This document shows positions 26,781-36,375 of a stretch of 64,000 nucleotides of DNA, one piece after another; the first letter of the stretch is position 1, and each line of letters starts with the position of its first letter. The DNA is taken from the NCBI RefSeq assembly GCF_001434275.1, contig NZ_AZEZ01000013.1:29965-93964 (forward strand), given 5' to 3'. The position numbers were made by a program, and so were the translations under genes. The DNA is from Companilactobacillus mindensis DSM 14500. GTDB lineage: Bacteria > Bacillota > Bacilli > Lactobacillales > Lactobacillaceae. Under the pieces are notes generated by a model that saw nothing but the letters and a program-made list of their open reading frames with translations, ran no database searches and was not told the origin of the DNA.

Positions 26781-28070
26781 ATGGCATACAAATTTAAATT
26801 ACCAGAGCTAGGCGAAGGTATGGCCGAAGGTGAAATCGCTAGCTGGCTTGTAAAAGAAGGGGATACCGTTAAAGAAGACGATTCCTTGGTAGAAATTCAA
26901 AATGATAAATCGGTTGAAGAACTACCTTCTCCAGTTTCCGGTACCGTTAAGCAAATTGTTGCTAAAGAAGGCGATACTGTTGAAATTGGCGACACGTTGA
27001 TCGTGATCGATGATGGATCACCTGATACTGGCGATGACGCACCGGCTGCGCCAAAGGCAGAAGAAAAACCAGCTCCAGCAGCAACTTCCGCTTCAACTCC
27101 AACTCCAGCTGCTACTGCGACCGGATCTGCTAATGTCAATTACTTAGCAATGCCATCAGTTCGTCAATATGCTCGTGATACTGGTGTTGATCTTTCCCAA
27201 GTAACACCTAGTGGTAAACATGGACAAATTACAAAGGCTGATATTGATGCCTTCAAGAGTGGCAATCCAGCTGCCGTTGCTCAACCAGCAAACGCTGCAA
27301 CACCAGCTGCACCAGCTCAACCAACTGCTGCCCAACCAATTACGCCATACAAGTCTGCTACGCCAGAACTAGAAACACGTGAAAAGATGACTATGACTAG
27401 AAAAGCTATTGCTAAGGCAATGCTTACTAGCAAGCACACCGCACCACACGTTACGAGTTTTGATGACGTTGAAGTAAGCGCTTTGATGGCTAACCGTAAG
27501 AAGTACAAAGCAATTGCAGCTGACAAGGGTATTCACTTAACATTCTTGCCATATATTGTTAAAGCTCTCGTAGCGGTAATGAAAGAATATCCTGAATTAA
27601 ATGCTTCAATCGACGATTCAACTGAAGAAATAGTTTACAAGCACTATTACAATGTCGGTATCGCCACGAATACAGAACACGGACTCTACGTTCCAAATGT
27701 AAAGAACGTTGATTCTAAAGGGATGTTTGAAATCGCCAAAGAAATCACTGAAAATTCTCAAGCTGCTTATGACAACAAATTGAGCATGGACAAGATGACT
27801 GGCGGTTCAATTACTATCAGTAATGTCGGTTCGATCGGTGGCGGCTGGTTCACACCAGTTATTAACTACCCAGAAGTTGCAATTCTTGGTGTTGGTAAAA
27901 TTGCCAAGGAACCATACGTTGACGAAGACGGCAATATTCAAGTTGGTAACATGTTGAAATTGTCACTCAGCTATGACCACAGATTGATCGATGGAGCTTT
28001 GGCACAAAATGCCTTGAATCTCTTGAAGAAATTGTTGCACGATCCAGATATGTTATTAATGGAGGGCTAA
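26781..28070 (+). CDS. pdhC: dihydrolipoamide acetyltransferase (PDH E2)
   Basis: The 429-residue core subunit has one lipoyl domain (about residues 1-80, with the lipoyl lysine in QNDKSVEELPSP), an Ala/Pro-rich linker and a peripheral-subunit-binding domain (MPSVRQYARDTGVD ... GKHGQITKADI, about 120-160). A second Ala/Pro linker leads to the catalytic acetyltransferase domain with the motif YDHRLIDGALAQ near the C-terminus. One lipoyl domain is common in lactobacilli. It follows pdhB by 24 bases. Confidence 0.97.
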   Translation: MAYKFKLPELGEGMAEGEIASWLVKEGDTVKEDDSLVEIQNDKSVEELPSPVSGTVKQIVAKEGDTVEIGDTLIVIDDGSPDTGDDAPAAPKAEEKPAPAATSASTPTPAATATGSANVNYLAMPSVRQYARDTGVDLSQVTPSGKHGQITKADIDAFKSGNPAAVAQPANAATPAAPAQPTAAQPITPYKSATPELETREKMTMTRKAIAKAMLTSKHTAPHVTSFDDVEVSALMANRKKYKAIAADKGIHLTFLPYIVKALVAVMKEYPELNASIDDSTEEIVYKHYYNVGIATNTEHGLYVPNVKNVDSKGMFEIAKEITENSQAAYDNKLSMDKMTGGSITISNVGSIGGGWFTPVINYPEVAILGVGKIAKEPYVDEDGNIQVGNMLKLSLSYDHRLIDGALAQNALNLLKKLLHDPDMLLMEG

Positions 28071-28076
28071 TTTAAA

Positions 28077-29504
28077 ATGGCAGAAAACGTAATAGAAAAA
28101 GATACCGTTATTATTGGATCAGGCCCTGGTGGTTACGTTGCAGCAATCAGAGCTTCAGAATTAGGACAAGATGTAACTGTAATTGAAAAATCAGATACTG
28201 TCGGTGGTGTTTGTCTAAACGTTGGCTGTGTGCCATCTAAGGCTTTGATTACTGCTGGTCACAGACTTCAACAGGCTAAAGATTCTTCAACTTACGGCAT
28301 CACAACTAGTGATGCAAAGATCGACTTTACTAAGACACAAGCTTGGAAAGATGAAAAAGTTGTCGCTAGAATGACCAACGGGGTTCAAATGCTGTTGAAG
28401 AAACACCATGTAGAACTCATCAATGGTGAAGCTTATTTGGACAGCGACACTCAATTGAGAGTTATGCCAAGTGGTCCTAGACAATTTATGGACAATGGTG
28501 GCGGCCAAACGATCAAGTTTAAGAATTTGATTTTGGCAACTGGTTCACGTCCAATTGAGATCAGAGGTTTTAAATTTGACGACCGAGTTATTGACTCAAC
28601 TGGTGGCTTGAATTTGAAAGAAGTTCCTAAGGAATTCGTCATCATCGGCGGTGGCTATGTTGGAACTGAATTGGCTGGAGCTTATGCCGATCTTGGTTCA
28701 CACGTAACTATTCTTGAAGGTTCACCAAGCATTATTCCTAACTTTGAAAAAGACATGGTTTCGATCGTTAAAAAGAACCTTGAGAAAAAAGGCGTTACGA
28801 TCATTACTAATGCCATGGCTAAGAAGAGTGAAAACAAAGGCGACAGCGTCAATGTTACTTATGAAGTTGACGGCAAACCAAGTACGATCAACGCTGATTA
28901 CTGTATGGTAACGGTTGGTCGCCGTCCTAATACTGATAACTTTGGCCTTGAAATGACTAATGTTAAATTGACTGACAGAGGACTTGTTGAAGTTGATGAA
29001 CAAGGTAAATCTTCAGTTGACCACATTTATGCTATCGGTGATATCACTCCGGGACCTGCATTGGCTCACAAGGCTTTCTTTGAAGCTAAAACAGTTGCTG
29101 GAGCAATTTCGGGCAAACATACAGCCAATGACTACATCAGCGTCCCAGCGGTTTGTTTCACCGATCCAGAACTTGCAACAGTTGGTTTGACGGAAAAGGA
29201 TGCTAAGGATAAAGGTATCGATGTCAAAGTAGCTAAGTTCCCATTTGCTGGTAATGCTAGAGCTGTTTCTTTGGATGCCGCAGAAGGATTCGTGAAATTA
29301 GTTGCTCAAAAGGATACTGGTACGCTTCTTGGCGGTCAAATCGTCGGACCTGGAGCAAGTGATCTGATTTCTGAATTGAGTGTTGCCATCAATTGTCAAC
29401 TCAATGCTGAAGATATTGCTTTAACGATCCACCCACACCCAACATTAGGTGAGCCTATTCAAGAAGCAGCCGATATTTTGATTGGTTACCCAACACATAT
29501 TTAA
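28077..29504 (+). CDS. pdhD: dihydrolipoamide dehydrogenase (PDH E3)
   Basis: The 475-residue flavoprotein reoxidises lipoamide. The FAD motif IGSGPGGYVAAIRASELG, the redox disulfide GGVCLNVGCVPSKAL, the NAD motif IIGGGYVGTELAGAYADLG and the C-terminal HPHPTLGE with its catalytic histidine are intact. The ribosome binding site GGAGGG lies in the end of pdhC. The gene ends the pdh operon and is followed by a hairpin with a T run. Confidence 0.98.
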   Translation: MAENVIEKDTVIIGSGPGGYVAAIRASELGQDVTVIEKSDTVGGVCLNVGCVPSKALITAGHRLQQAKDSSTYGITTSDAKIDFTKTQAWKDEKVVARMTNGVQMLLKKHHVELINGEAYLDSDTQLRVMPSGPRQFMDNGGGQTIKFKNLILATGSRPIEIRGFKFDDRVIDSTGGLNLKEVPKEFVIIGGGYVGTELAGAYADLGSHVTILEGSPSIIPNFEKDMVSIVKKNLEKKGVTIITNAMAKKSENKGDSVNVTYEVDGKPSTINADYCMVTVGRRPNTDNFGLEMTNVKLTDRGLVEVDEQGKSSVDHIYAIGDITPGPALAHKAFFEAKTVAGAISGKHTANDYISVPAVCFTDPELATVGLTEKDAKDKGIDVKVAKFPFAGNARAVSLDAAEGFVKLVAQKDTGTLLGGQIVGPGASDLISELSVAINCQLNAEDIALTIHPHPTLGEPIQEAADILIGYPTHI

Positions 29505-29565
29505 TGAAGATGAGTTTAGCAACCGAAACAGGTTCGTTTCGTAGACTAAATAATGAATTTATTCA

Positions 29566-29597
29566 AAAAGCGATGCATTTGCAGCGCTTTTTTTGTA
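29566..29597 (+). terminator. terminator of the pdh operon
   Basis: AAAAGCGATGC and GCAGCGCTTTT form an 11-bp stem with one mismatch and a 4-base loop, followed by a run of T. It lies 60 bases after the pdhD stop and ahead of the UPF0223 gene. Confidence 0.85.
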
Positions 29598-29627
29598 TAG
29601 TAGAGTAAATATGAAGGGAGTTATTCT

Positions 29628-29918
29628 ATGCAAGATAATTACAGTTATCCTCTTGATGAGACGTGGACACAAAGTGAGATGGTTACGGTCATTGATTTGT
29701 ACAATGCGGTTGAGAAGGCATATGAATCGGGCATCAAAAGAGATGAATTTTTGCAGAAATATCGCTCATTTCAACAAGTTGTTCCGATGAAAATGGAACA
29801 AAAACGACTTGATAAAGAATTTGAATTGCAGTCTGGCTATTCGATCTATCAAGTTTTCAAAAAGTGCCAACAAGCAAAAAACAGTCAGAAAGTCAGGATT
29901 CAAAATGAAAGTAGATAG
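29628..29918 (+). CDS. UPF0223 family protein
   Basis: The 96-residue product matches the UPF0223 (YktA) family, with YSYPLDETWTQSEMVTVIDLY at the start and GYSIYQVFKKC near the end. It is a small soluble helical protein of unknown function. The gene overlaps the inositol phosphatase gene by 14 bases, a conserved pairing in Firmicutes. Start ATG with GAAGGGAG upstream. Confidence 0.87.
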   Translation: MQDNYSYPLDETWTQSEMVTVIDLYNAVEKAYESGIKRDEFLQKYRSFQQVVPMKMEQKRLDKEFELQSGYSIYQVFKKCQQAKNSQKVRIQNESR

Positions 29919-30684
29919 TAAAGAAATTGATACTTTTTTGGTTAAATTATTAACTCAAGTAGGCGAGACTTTGCGTGAGAATTCAATCAAAAAAATGTCA
30001 GTTGCTACCAAAAAAAATCGAAATGATCTAGTTACTAACTTCGACAAGCAAACGGAACGTTTCGTTAATGGGGCAATCAAACACGCATATCCTGATGCTA
30101 CGATCGTCAGTGAAGAAGGCTACGGCGATTTAGTCAAAGACATGTCAGGCTTAGTTTTTTTCGTTGATCCAATCGATGGAACAATGAATTTTGTCAAACG
30201 TGGGGATGATTTTGCTTCAATGATTGGCGTTTACATCGACGGTGAACCATTAAATGGTGCTATTATAGATGTTATGGATAATGAAATTTACCATGGCGGT
30301 AAAGAAATTGGGTTGTTTATCAATGATAAAAAGATAGACGATCCAAAAGATTTGCCATTGGTAGAAGGGTTAGTTGATGTATCGGCTCCGATGGCCTTGA
30401 TGGACAAGTTTTCTGTACAAGATGTCATCAAAAAGAGCAGCGGCTTTCGAGTCTATGGAAGTGCCGGGATAATTTTCGGCCATCTTTTGACTGGTAAGGA
30501 AGTCATGTATATGTCATACTTAGCTCCATGGGATTTAGCCGCTGGACGCGTTATGTGTGAGGCAGCAGGGTTGAACGTCGTAAGTATTGACGGTGCCCCA
30601 ATAAATATGTTAGAATCACAAGTCGTAATAGTTGGTACTCAGAAAGTAGTTTCTGAGGCACTGAAGACACTTAAAACGCGTTAG
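29905..30684 (+). CDS. inositol monophosphatase family protein
   Basis: The 259-residue product is a metal-dependent sugar phosphatase of the IMPase superfamily. The first metal motif region is VSEEGYGD, the second is FVDPIDGTMNFVKR, and the C-terminal motif is PWDLAAGRVMCEAAG. The substrate may be inositol phosphate, fructose bisphosphate or a nucleotide phosphate; sequence alone does not decide. The ATG at 29905 is preferred over a longer frame starting at 29809, which would lie inside UPF0223. Confidence 0.9.
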   Translation: MKVDSKEIDTFLVKLLTQVGETLRENSIKKMSVATKKNRNDLVTNFDKQTERFVNGAIKHAYPDATIVSEEGYGDLVKDMSGLVFFVDPIDGTMNFVKRGDDFASMIGVYIDGEPLNGAIIDVMDNEIYHGGKEIGLFINDKKIDDPKDLPLVEGLVDVSAPMALMDKFSVQDVIKKSSGFRVYGSAGIIFGHLLTGKEVMYMSYLAPWDLAAGRVMCEAAGLNVVSIDGAPINMLESQVVIVGTQKVVSEALKTLKTR

Positions 30685-30686
30685 TG

Positions 30687-30713
30687 AACTGTGACAGTCA
30701 TTCACAGTTTTTT
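30687..30713 (+). terminator. terminator after the inositol phosphatase gene
   Basis: AACTGTGA and TCACAGTT form a perfect 8-bp stem with a 7-base loop, followed by seven T residues. It separates this gene from typA. Confidence 0.85.
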
Positions 30714-30758
30714 TATTGCAAGTCATTAAACATGTATTTATGGAAGGAAGAACTAATT

Positions 30759-32600
30759 TTGACTAAGAGAAGAGAAGATATTAGAAACATTGCGATTATC
30801 GCTCACGTTGACCACGGTAAAACTACTTTGGTTAATGAAATGCTAAAACAATCAGACACACTAGGAAAGCACTACGAAATCCAAGACCGTGCGCTTGATT
30901 CAAATGCTATTGAAAGAGAACGTGGTATCACAATCCTTTCAAAGAATACCGCTGTTGATTATGACGGCAAGAAAATCAACATCTTGGATACCCCGGGACA
31001 CGCCGATTTCGGTGGTGAAGTTGAACGTATCATGAAGATGGTTGATGGTGTACTTCTAGTTGTTGATGCTTATGAAGGAACAATGCCTCAAACACGTTTC
31101 GTTTTGAAGAAGGCTTTGGAACAACACTTGACACCTATCGTTGTTATTAACAAGATCGATAGACCAGGTGCACGTCCTGCCGAAGTTGTTGATGAAGTTC
31201 TTGAATTGTTCATCGAATTAGGTGCTGACGATTCACAACTAGACTTCCCAGTTATTTATGCTTCAGCTATCAACGGTACATCAAGTTACTCAGATGATCC
31301 TGCTGATCAAAAGCACACAATGAACCCATTGTTCGACACAATTTTGAAGACTATTCCTGCACCAATCGACAACTCAGACGAACCTCTACAATTCCAAGTT
31401 GCTTTGCTTGATTACAACGATTATGTTGGTCGTATTGGTATCGGACGTATTTTCCGTGGAAAGATCAAGGTTGGGGACAACGTTACTGTTATGAAGCTTG
31501 ACGGCTCAACGAAGAACTTCCGTGTTACAAAACTATTTGGTTTCATGGGTCTAAACCGTGTTGAAATCAATGAAGCTAAAGCCGGAGACCTTATTGCTGT
31601 TTCTGGTATGGAAGATATTTTCGTTGGTGAAACAGTTACACCAGTTGATCACCAAGAAGCACTTCCATTGCTACGTATCGATGAACCTACATTGAAGATG
31701 ATGTTCCTACAAAACAACTCACCTTTCGCTGGTCGTGAAGGTACAGAAGTTACTGCTAGAAAGATCGAAGACCGTTTGAAGAAACAATTGCACACTGATG
31801 TTTCATTGAAGGTTGAAGATACTGATCAAGCTGGTGCTTGGATGGTTTCAGGTCGTGGTGAACTTCACTTGTCAATCCTTGTTGAAGAAATGCGTCGTGA
31901 AGGTTTCGAATTACAACTATCACGTCCAGAAGTTATTTACAAGACAATTGATAACAAGAAGTGCGAACCTTTTGAAGAGGTAACTATCGATACACCTGAC
32001 GAATATGTTGGTTCAGTTATCGATTCAATGTCACAACGTAAAGGTGACATGGTCAACATGGAAAGTACTGGTAATGGTCAAACACGTTTGATCTTCAGTG
32101 CTCCTTCACGTGGTTTGATCGGTTACTCAACAGAATTTCTTTCAATGACTGGTGGTTACGGTATTTTGAACCACACATTCTCAGAATACAAGCCAGTTGT
32201 TAAGAACTGGAACCCAGGTAGAAGAACTGGTGCTTTGGTCTCAATCAACCAAGGTCCATCAACTACATACTCACTACAATCAGTTGAAGATCGTGGTACA
32301 TTGTTCATCGGTGCCGGTGTTGATGTCTACGAAGGTATGATCGTTGGTGAAAGTAGCCGTGATCAAGATATCGCCGTTACTGTTACAAAGGGTAAGAACC
32401 TTACAAATACTCGTGCTGCTGGTAAGGATCACGCTGCCGCAATCAAGACACCTAAGGATATGTCACTTGAACAATCAATCGAATTCCTAAATGAAGACGA
32501 ACTTTGTGAAGTAACACCTAAGAATGTTAGATTACGTAAGAAGATCTTGAACACAAATGAACGTAAGAAGTTTGACAAATCAAAGAAAAACCAAAAATAA
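30759..32600 (+). CDS. typA: ribosome-associated GTPase TypA/BipA
   Basis: This translational GTPase assists ribosome assembly, notably at low temperature. The G1 motif is [14 protein letters not shown], with the switch region [23 protein letters not shown] and the C-terminal BipA-specific domain. I place the start at TTG 30759, nine bases after GGAAGGAAG. This begins the protein with the expected [12 protein letters not shown], and the upstream in-frame codons cross the preceding terminator. Length about 613 residues. It is followed by terminator copy D. Confidence 0.96.
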   Translation: MTKRREDIRNIAIIAHVDHGKTTLVNEMLKQSDTLGKHYEIQDRALDSNAIERERGITILSKNTAVDYDGKKINILDTPGHADFGGEVERIMKMVDGVLLVVDAYEGTMPQTRFVLKKALEQHLTPIVVINKIDRPGARPAEVVDEVLELFIELGADDSQLDFPVIYASAINGTSSYSDDPADQKHTMNPLFDTILKTIPAPIDNSDEPLQFQVALLDYNDYVGRIGIGRIFRGKIKVGDNVTVMKLDGSTKNFRVTKLFGFMGLNRVEINEAKAGDLIAVSGMEDIFVGETVTPVDHQEALPLLRIDEPTLKMMFLQNNSPFAGREGTEVTARKIEDRLKKQLHTDVSLKVEDTDQAGAWMVSGRGELHLSILVEEMRREGFELQLSRPEVIYKTIDNKKCEPFEEVTIDTPDEYVGSVIDSMSQRKGDMVNMESTGNGQTRLIFSAPSRGLIGYSTEFLSMTGGYGILNHTFSEYKPVVKNWNPGRRTGALVSINQGPSTTYSLQSVEDRGTLFIGAGVDVYEGMIVGESSRDQDIAVTVTKGKNLTNTRAAGKDHAAAIKTPKDMSLEQSIEFLNEDELCEVTPKNVRLRKKILNTNERKKFDKSKKNQK

Positions 32601-32611
32601 TTATTAATATA

Positions 32612-32692
32612 GAAAGTGGACAAAACAGTCAGCTTTAGGTATTAATGTAAATCACCTCTGATTCTGTACTTGGGAATCAGGGGTGATTTTTT
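32612..32692 (+). terminator. terminator after typA with conserved leader (copy D)
   Basis: The hairpin is 32649-32664 with 32674-32689, core CACCTCTGATTC/GAATCAGGGGTG with one G-T pair, followed by T residues. The preceding 37 bases (AGAAAGTGGACAAAACA, GTCAGCTTT, TTAATGTAAA) match a shortened form of the leader modules found in copy B. GGACAAAA occurs on both sides of the hairpin. Confidence 0.92.
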
Positions 32693-32779
32693 GTTTGGAC
32701 AAAATGGCATGCCAAGAGTAGTTTTTTTCTGTATTTGTTTGGTGGTATAATCTTATTATCAGATTTTAGGAGTTCAAAT

Positions 32780-33958
32780 GTGGAAAAATTAAGGAAAATA
32801 GACTTATGGATAGTCATTCCATACATTTTACTATTAGGCATTGGGGTCGTGATGGTTTATTCCGCCAGTTTTTACAATGCTTTAATGGTTGGTGGTAAAA
32901 CGAATCAATATTTAATCAAACAGGCTTCCTATGCAGTCTTGGGACTTTTTCTCTGCTACGTAACTTTTATGCTGAAGAAAAAGTTCTTCTGGAATCGAAA
33001 GATCTTAGGAATAGTCATAGCCATAACTTGGATCTCATTGATGTGGCTATTTTTAAGAGCCGTATTTAAACCCAGCAGTCGTGTCAATGGTGCTTCAGCT
33101 TGGATCAATTTGGGACTGATCAACTTTCAGCCTTTGGAATTGGCCAAATTAGTTTTGATTATGTATTTGGGTTTGATTTTATCAATCAAACAGAACCGAC
33201 TGTTACGTAAACAAAGATGGGGCGAAGTTATCAGAGAAGTTGCTCAACCGATGATTTTTATCGGCTCGATGATCTTCTTGGTCATTATCCAGCCGGATAT
33301 TGGTGGGGCTTTGATATTGTCCTTGATCACATTAGTTATGTTGTCATCGTCAACGATCCCTGGCAAAATGATTGCGCAATTGAGTGGAGCGTTGGTGGTC
33401 TTGTTTGTTAGTGCCATTGTTATAATCACTAAATTTCCACCATCAATTATCAAACACAATTATGCTTATCAACGATTTTTGGCAATGCAGCATCCATTTC
33501 AATTGGAGCAGCATGCCGGAGCTCAGCTGGTCAATTCGTTTTATGCCATCAGTAATGGTGGATTGTTTGGGGTCGGTTTAGGAAATAGTATCCAAAAACG
33601 AGGCTATTTACCCGAGCCACATACCGATTTCATTATGTCGATCATCAGCGAGGAACTCGGTTTAGTAGGAGTACTAGTTGTTTTAGGGCTCCTAATGATA
33701 ATTATTCTACGGATGATTTCTTTAGGCTTTCGTTCAAGGGAAAATTATGACAGTTTGATTTATTACGGCGTTGCCACAATGATCTTAGCGCAGATCGTCT
33801 TGAATGTTGGTGGATTGTTAGGTTTGGTACCACTGACAGGGGTTACTTTGCCATTTATTAGTTATGGGGGTTCCAGTTTATTAGTCTTGTCAGTCGCTTT
33901 GGGAATCGTTTTGAATCTGGAAACTTCGGTCAAATCGGAAAAAATGAAAAAAAGGTGA
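32780..33958 (+). CDS. ftsW: FtsW/RodA/SpoVE family lipid II polymerase
   Basis: This SEDS-family integral membrane protein has about ten transmembrane segments. It contains VMVYSASFYNA in the first helix, GASAWINLG and NFQPLELAKLVLIMY, the catalytic-region aspartate in IIQPDIGGAL, GLGNSIQKRGYLPEPHTDFI and LPFISYGGSS. These fit FtsW, the septal glycan polymerase. The start is GTG at 32780 with TAGGAG upstream; the ATG two bases earlier is in a frame that stops at once. Length about 392 residues. Confidence 0.92.
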   Translation: MEKLRKIDLWIVIPYILLLGIGVVMVYSASFYNALMVGGKTNQYLIKQASYAVLGLFLCYVTFMLKKKFFWNRKILGIVIAITWISLMWLFLRAVFKPSSRVNGASAWINLGLINFQPLELAKLVLIMYLGLILSIKQNRLLRKQRWGEVIREVAQPMIFIGSMIFLVIIQPDIGGALILSLITLVMLSSSTIPGKMIAQLSGALVVLFVSAIVIITKFPPSIIKHNYAYQRFLAMQHPFQLEQHAGAQLVNSFYAISNGGLFGVGLGNSIQKRGYLPEPHTDFIMSIISEELGLVGVLVVLGLLMIIILRMISLGFRSRENYDSLIYYGVATMILAQIVLNVGGLLGLVPLTGVTLPFISYGGSSLLVLSVALGIVLNLETSVKSEKMKKR

Positions 33959-33962
33959 TTTT

Positions 33963-34226
33963 ATGTATAAAAAAGTGGAACGTCAGGCGTTGTATGTCTG
34001 GGTCTACTCATTAAAATGGAGAAAAAAATTGCAACGTTATGGCACTATTTATTACACTTCTCCAAAAATGAAATATGTGATGCTCTATGTCAATGCCAAC
34101 AAGGCAGCAGAAGTAAAGAAGGAATTGACGGCCAAAAATTACGTTAAACGAGTCTCTTTGGCCCATCGCAAAGAATTAGATGAACATTTTGTAATGAAAA
34201 ATAAAGACGGTGAAGAGGAAGCTTAA
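33963..34226 (+). CDS. ylbG: YlbG family protein (DUF2129/UPF0298)
   Basis: The 87-residue protein matches YlbG: QALYVWVYSLKWRKKLQRYG, then YTSPKMKYVMLYVN and VKRVSLAHRKELDEHF. Its function is unknown, but it is conserved immediately upstream of rsmD and coaD. The gene ends by sharing one base with the rsmD start (ATGA overlap). Confidence 0.88.
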   Translation: MYKKVERQALYVWVYSLKWRKKLQRYGTIYYTSPKMKYVMLYVNANKAAEVKKELTAKNYVKRVSLAHRKELDEHFVMKNKDGEEEA

Positions 34227-34777
34227 TGAAAGTTGTTTCAGGAAAATTTCGTGGTTTAAATTTAAAAGCAGTACCGACCAACAATACTCGCCCCACATCA
34301 TCCAAAGTCAAGGAAGCGGTCTTTAGCATGTTGTCGCCTTATATGGTCGATGGCGTGGCCTTGGATCTGTTTGCTGGAACAGGTAGCTTAGGTATCGAAG
34401 CTGTTTCTCGTGGTTACGAAAAGGCTTATTTGGTCGATAAAGCTTACAAAGCTATCAATACGATCAAAGAAAATATCGAAAAAACTCATGCCGAAGAAAA
34501 CTTTGTAGTGATCAAATCAGCCGCGACCGAAGCTTTACAAAAATTTACAGCTGAAGGTATTAAATTTGATCTAGTATTTTTGGATCCACCGTATAGAATG
34601 AAAATCACTGAACAAATAATTAAAGATATGGTTGAACAAAATCTGTTGAGCGAGGGAGCTATCATCGTTGATGAGACTGATTACGATATTGATCTGACTG
34701 ATTTTGACCGTATCACGTTGATCAAAGAGAAACGATATAAAGATACGAAAGTGGCCTTATATCAGTTTGGAGGATAA
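34226..34777 (+). CDS. rsmD: 16S rRNA (guanine(966)-N2)-methyltransferase
   Basis: This SAM-dependent methyltransferase acts on 16S rRNA in the 30S subunit. The N-terminal KVVSGKFRGLNL and RPTSSKVKEAVFSML, the SAM loop LDLFAGTGSLGIEAVSRG and the catalytic motif FLDPPY are all present in 183 residues. It overlaps ylbG and precedes coaD by 2 bases. Confidence 0.95.
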   Translation: MKVVSGKFRGLNLKAVPTNNTRPTSSKVKEAVFSMLSPYMVDGVALDLFAGTGSLGIEAVSRGYEKAYLVDKAYKAINTIKENIEKTHAEENFVVIKSAATEALQKFTAEGIKFDLVFLDPPYRMKITEQIIKDMVEQNLLSEGAIIVDETDYDIDLTDFDRITLIKEKRYKDTKVALYQFGG

Positions 34778-34779
34778 TA

Positions 34780-35271
34780 ATGTCACAAAAAATTGGACTT
34801 TATGCTGGAAGCTTCGATCCAATCACTAATGGTCATCTGGATGTGATCCGCCGAGCAGCTAGGTTGTTTGATAAACTCTACGTTGCCCCAATGACTAATA
34901 CGTCAAAGGATTATTTGTTCACATACGAAGAAAAAAAGACTTTTATTGAATCAGAAATCGCTGATCTTACAAATGTCGTCGTGATCAATGGCAAAAATGA
35001 GTTGTCAACTAAGTTGGCAGAAAAAGTCGGAGCCCATTTTATGATCCGTTCAATGCGTAATCCGGATGATTTTGGCTATGAATCAGGGGTTGCATCGATC
35101 AATAAAGTTTTAGATAAAAATATCGAAACAATATTTCTACTAGCGAATGACAAATATGCTACGATATCCTCATCAATGATGAAAGAAGTAGCTAAATTTG
35201 GTGGCGATATCTCCGAATTCGTTCCCAAAGCAGTTGCTACAGAATTGGTAAAGAAGTTGAGAAGGGAATAG
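34780..35271 (+). CDS. coaD: phosphopantetheine adenylyltransferase
   Basis: The enzyme performs the penultimate step of coenzyme A synthesis. The nucleotidyltransferase motif is AGSFDPITNGHLDVI, with MIRSMRNPDDFGYESG and the C-terminal YATISSSMMKEVAKFGGD. At 163 residues it is the normal hexameric bacterial form. The order rsmD-coaD-ylbL is conserved in Firmicutes. Confidence 0.97.
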   Translation: MSQKIGLYAGSFDPITNGHLDVIRRAARLFDKLYVAPMTNTSKDYLFTYEEKKTFIESEIADLTNVVVINGKNELSTKLAEKVGAHFMIRSMRNPDDFGYESGVASINKVLDKNIETIFLLANDKYATISSSMMKEVAKFGGDISEFVPKAVATELVKKLRRE

Positions 35272-35277
35272 TTCATT

Positions 35278-36333
35278 TTGAAATTCAACAAAACTAGAAA
35301 TAAAGTTTTTGGCGCCATATTTATTTTTATCGTTGTAGCAGCGTTCTTTATAATGCCAACTGGATATTATTTGGAAGTCCCCGGATCGGCTGAGGACACT
35401 TCTCAGTTCGTTAAAGTCGACGGCAAACACGATAAGAAAAAGGGAAATTTGTTACTGACAACAGTTGGAATCGTAAGCGGAACGCCGTTCACGTTGCTCA
35501 AATCATTAGGCAATAATTTTGAAACGATTTATTCGCAACAAGACCTTATGGGCGATGAGAACAGTCAAGAGTATTTCCGTGTCCAACAATATTACATGAA
35601 ATCAGCCACTAACAATGCCGTTCAGGCTGCTTACACCAAGGCTGGTAAACCATTTACCAAAAAGTACTTGGGTGTCTATGTGATGGATATTTTGGATAAT
35701 TCTGATTTCAAAAAGAAATTAGAGATCGGCGATACGATCACTTCGATCAATGGCTATCACTTTAATAATGCGGACCAATTTATTAAATATGTCAGAAAGC
35801 AAAACAAAAATTCCACGGTTAAAATCTCCTTCACAAGAGATGGCAAAAAGAAGACAGCCTCAGGAAAATTAGTTAAATTGGCTGATACCAAACGTTTTGG
35901 CTTAGGCATAACTTTGACTGATAATACTATTGCCAAGGGGAATCCGCCAACGAAGATCAATGCTGGTGATATTGGTGGTCCATCGGCTGGTTTGATGTTT
36001 ACCTTGCAAGTTTATTCGCAAATAGCTAACAAAGACTTAAAAGCTGGTCGGACAATCGCTGGGACCGGTACAATTGCTCCTGACGGGACAGTTGGACCTA
36101 TTGGCGGAATTGAAAAGAAAGTTTATGCCGCTTCAGAACAAGGCGCAACTATTTTCTTTGCTCCAGATGATCCCGTTACAAAAGAAATCAAGAAGTATGA
36201 ACCAGGTTATGTCAACAACTACCACTTGGCTTTAAATGCCGCTAAGAAGATCCATACTAAGATGAAGATCGTGCCAGTGAAGAATTTAAATGACGCCATC
36301 AATTATCTTGAAAAAACGCAACAGTCCAAATAA
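35278..36333 (+). CDS. ylbL: PDZ-domain Lon-like secreted or membrane-anchored protease (YlbL/SepM type)
   Basis: The 351-residue protein has an N-terminal membrane anchor (about residues 8-26), a PDZ domain (about 120-200, KLEIGDTITSINGYHF) and an S16 protease domain. The catalytic serine is in GDIGGPSAGLMFTL and the lysine in GPIGGIEKKVYAA. Homologues process secreted signals or membrane proteins. The start is TTG at 35278, with GAAGGGA ten bases upstream. The stop codon lies in the loop of a terminator hairpin. Confidence 0.9.
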   Translation: MKFNKTRNKVFGAIFIFIVVAAFFIMPTGYYLEVPGSAEDTSQFVKVDGKHDKKKGNLLLTTVGIVSGTPFTLLKSLGNNFETIYSQQDLMGDENSQEYFRVQQYYMKSATNNAVQAAYTKAGKPFTKKYLGVYVMDILDNSDFKKKLEIGDTITSINGYHFNNADQFIKYVRKQNKNSTVKISFTRDGKKKTASGKLVKLADTKRFGLGITLTDNTIAKGNPPTKINAGDIGGPSAGLMFTLQVYSQIANKDLKAGRTIAGTGTIAPDGTVGPIGGIEKKVYAASEQGATIFFAPDDPVTKEIKKYEPGYVNNYHLALNAAKKIHTKMKIVPVKNLNDAINYLEKTQQSK

Positions 36334-36350
36334 AGGGCTGTTTTTTTTAC
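36320..36350 (+). terminator. terminator overlapping the ylbL stop codon
   Basis: AACAGTCC and GGGCTGTT pair (one G-T) around a 7-base loop that contains the TAA stop, followed by eight T residues. It separates ylbL from the com genes. Confidence 0.85.
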
Positions 36351-36375
36351 GTAATTTTTGCTTGAGGTGATAAAA

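Noticed and set aside
30684..30758. Longer N-terminus for TypA
   Set aside because: It would be translated across the preceding terminator hairpin, and the TTG at 30759 has the best-placed ribosome binding site and the family-typical start.
32778..32792. ATG at 32778 as the ftsW start
   Set aside because: It is in another frame that stops after four codons; the overlapping GTG at 32780 opens the real frame.
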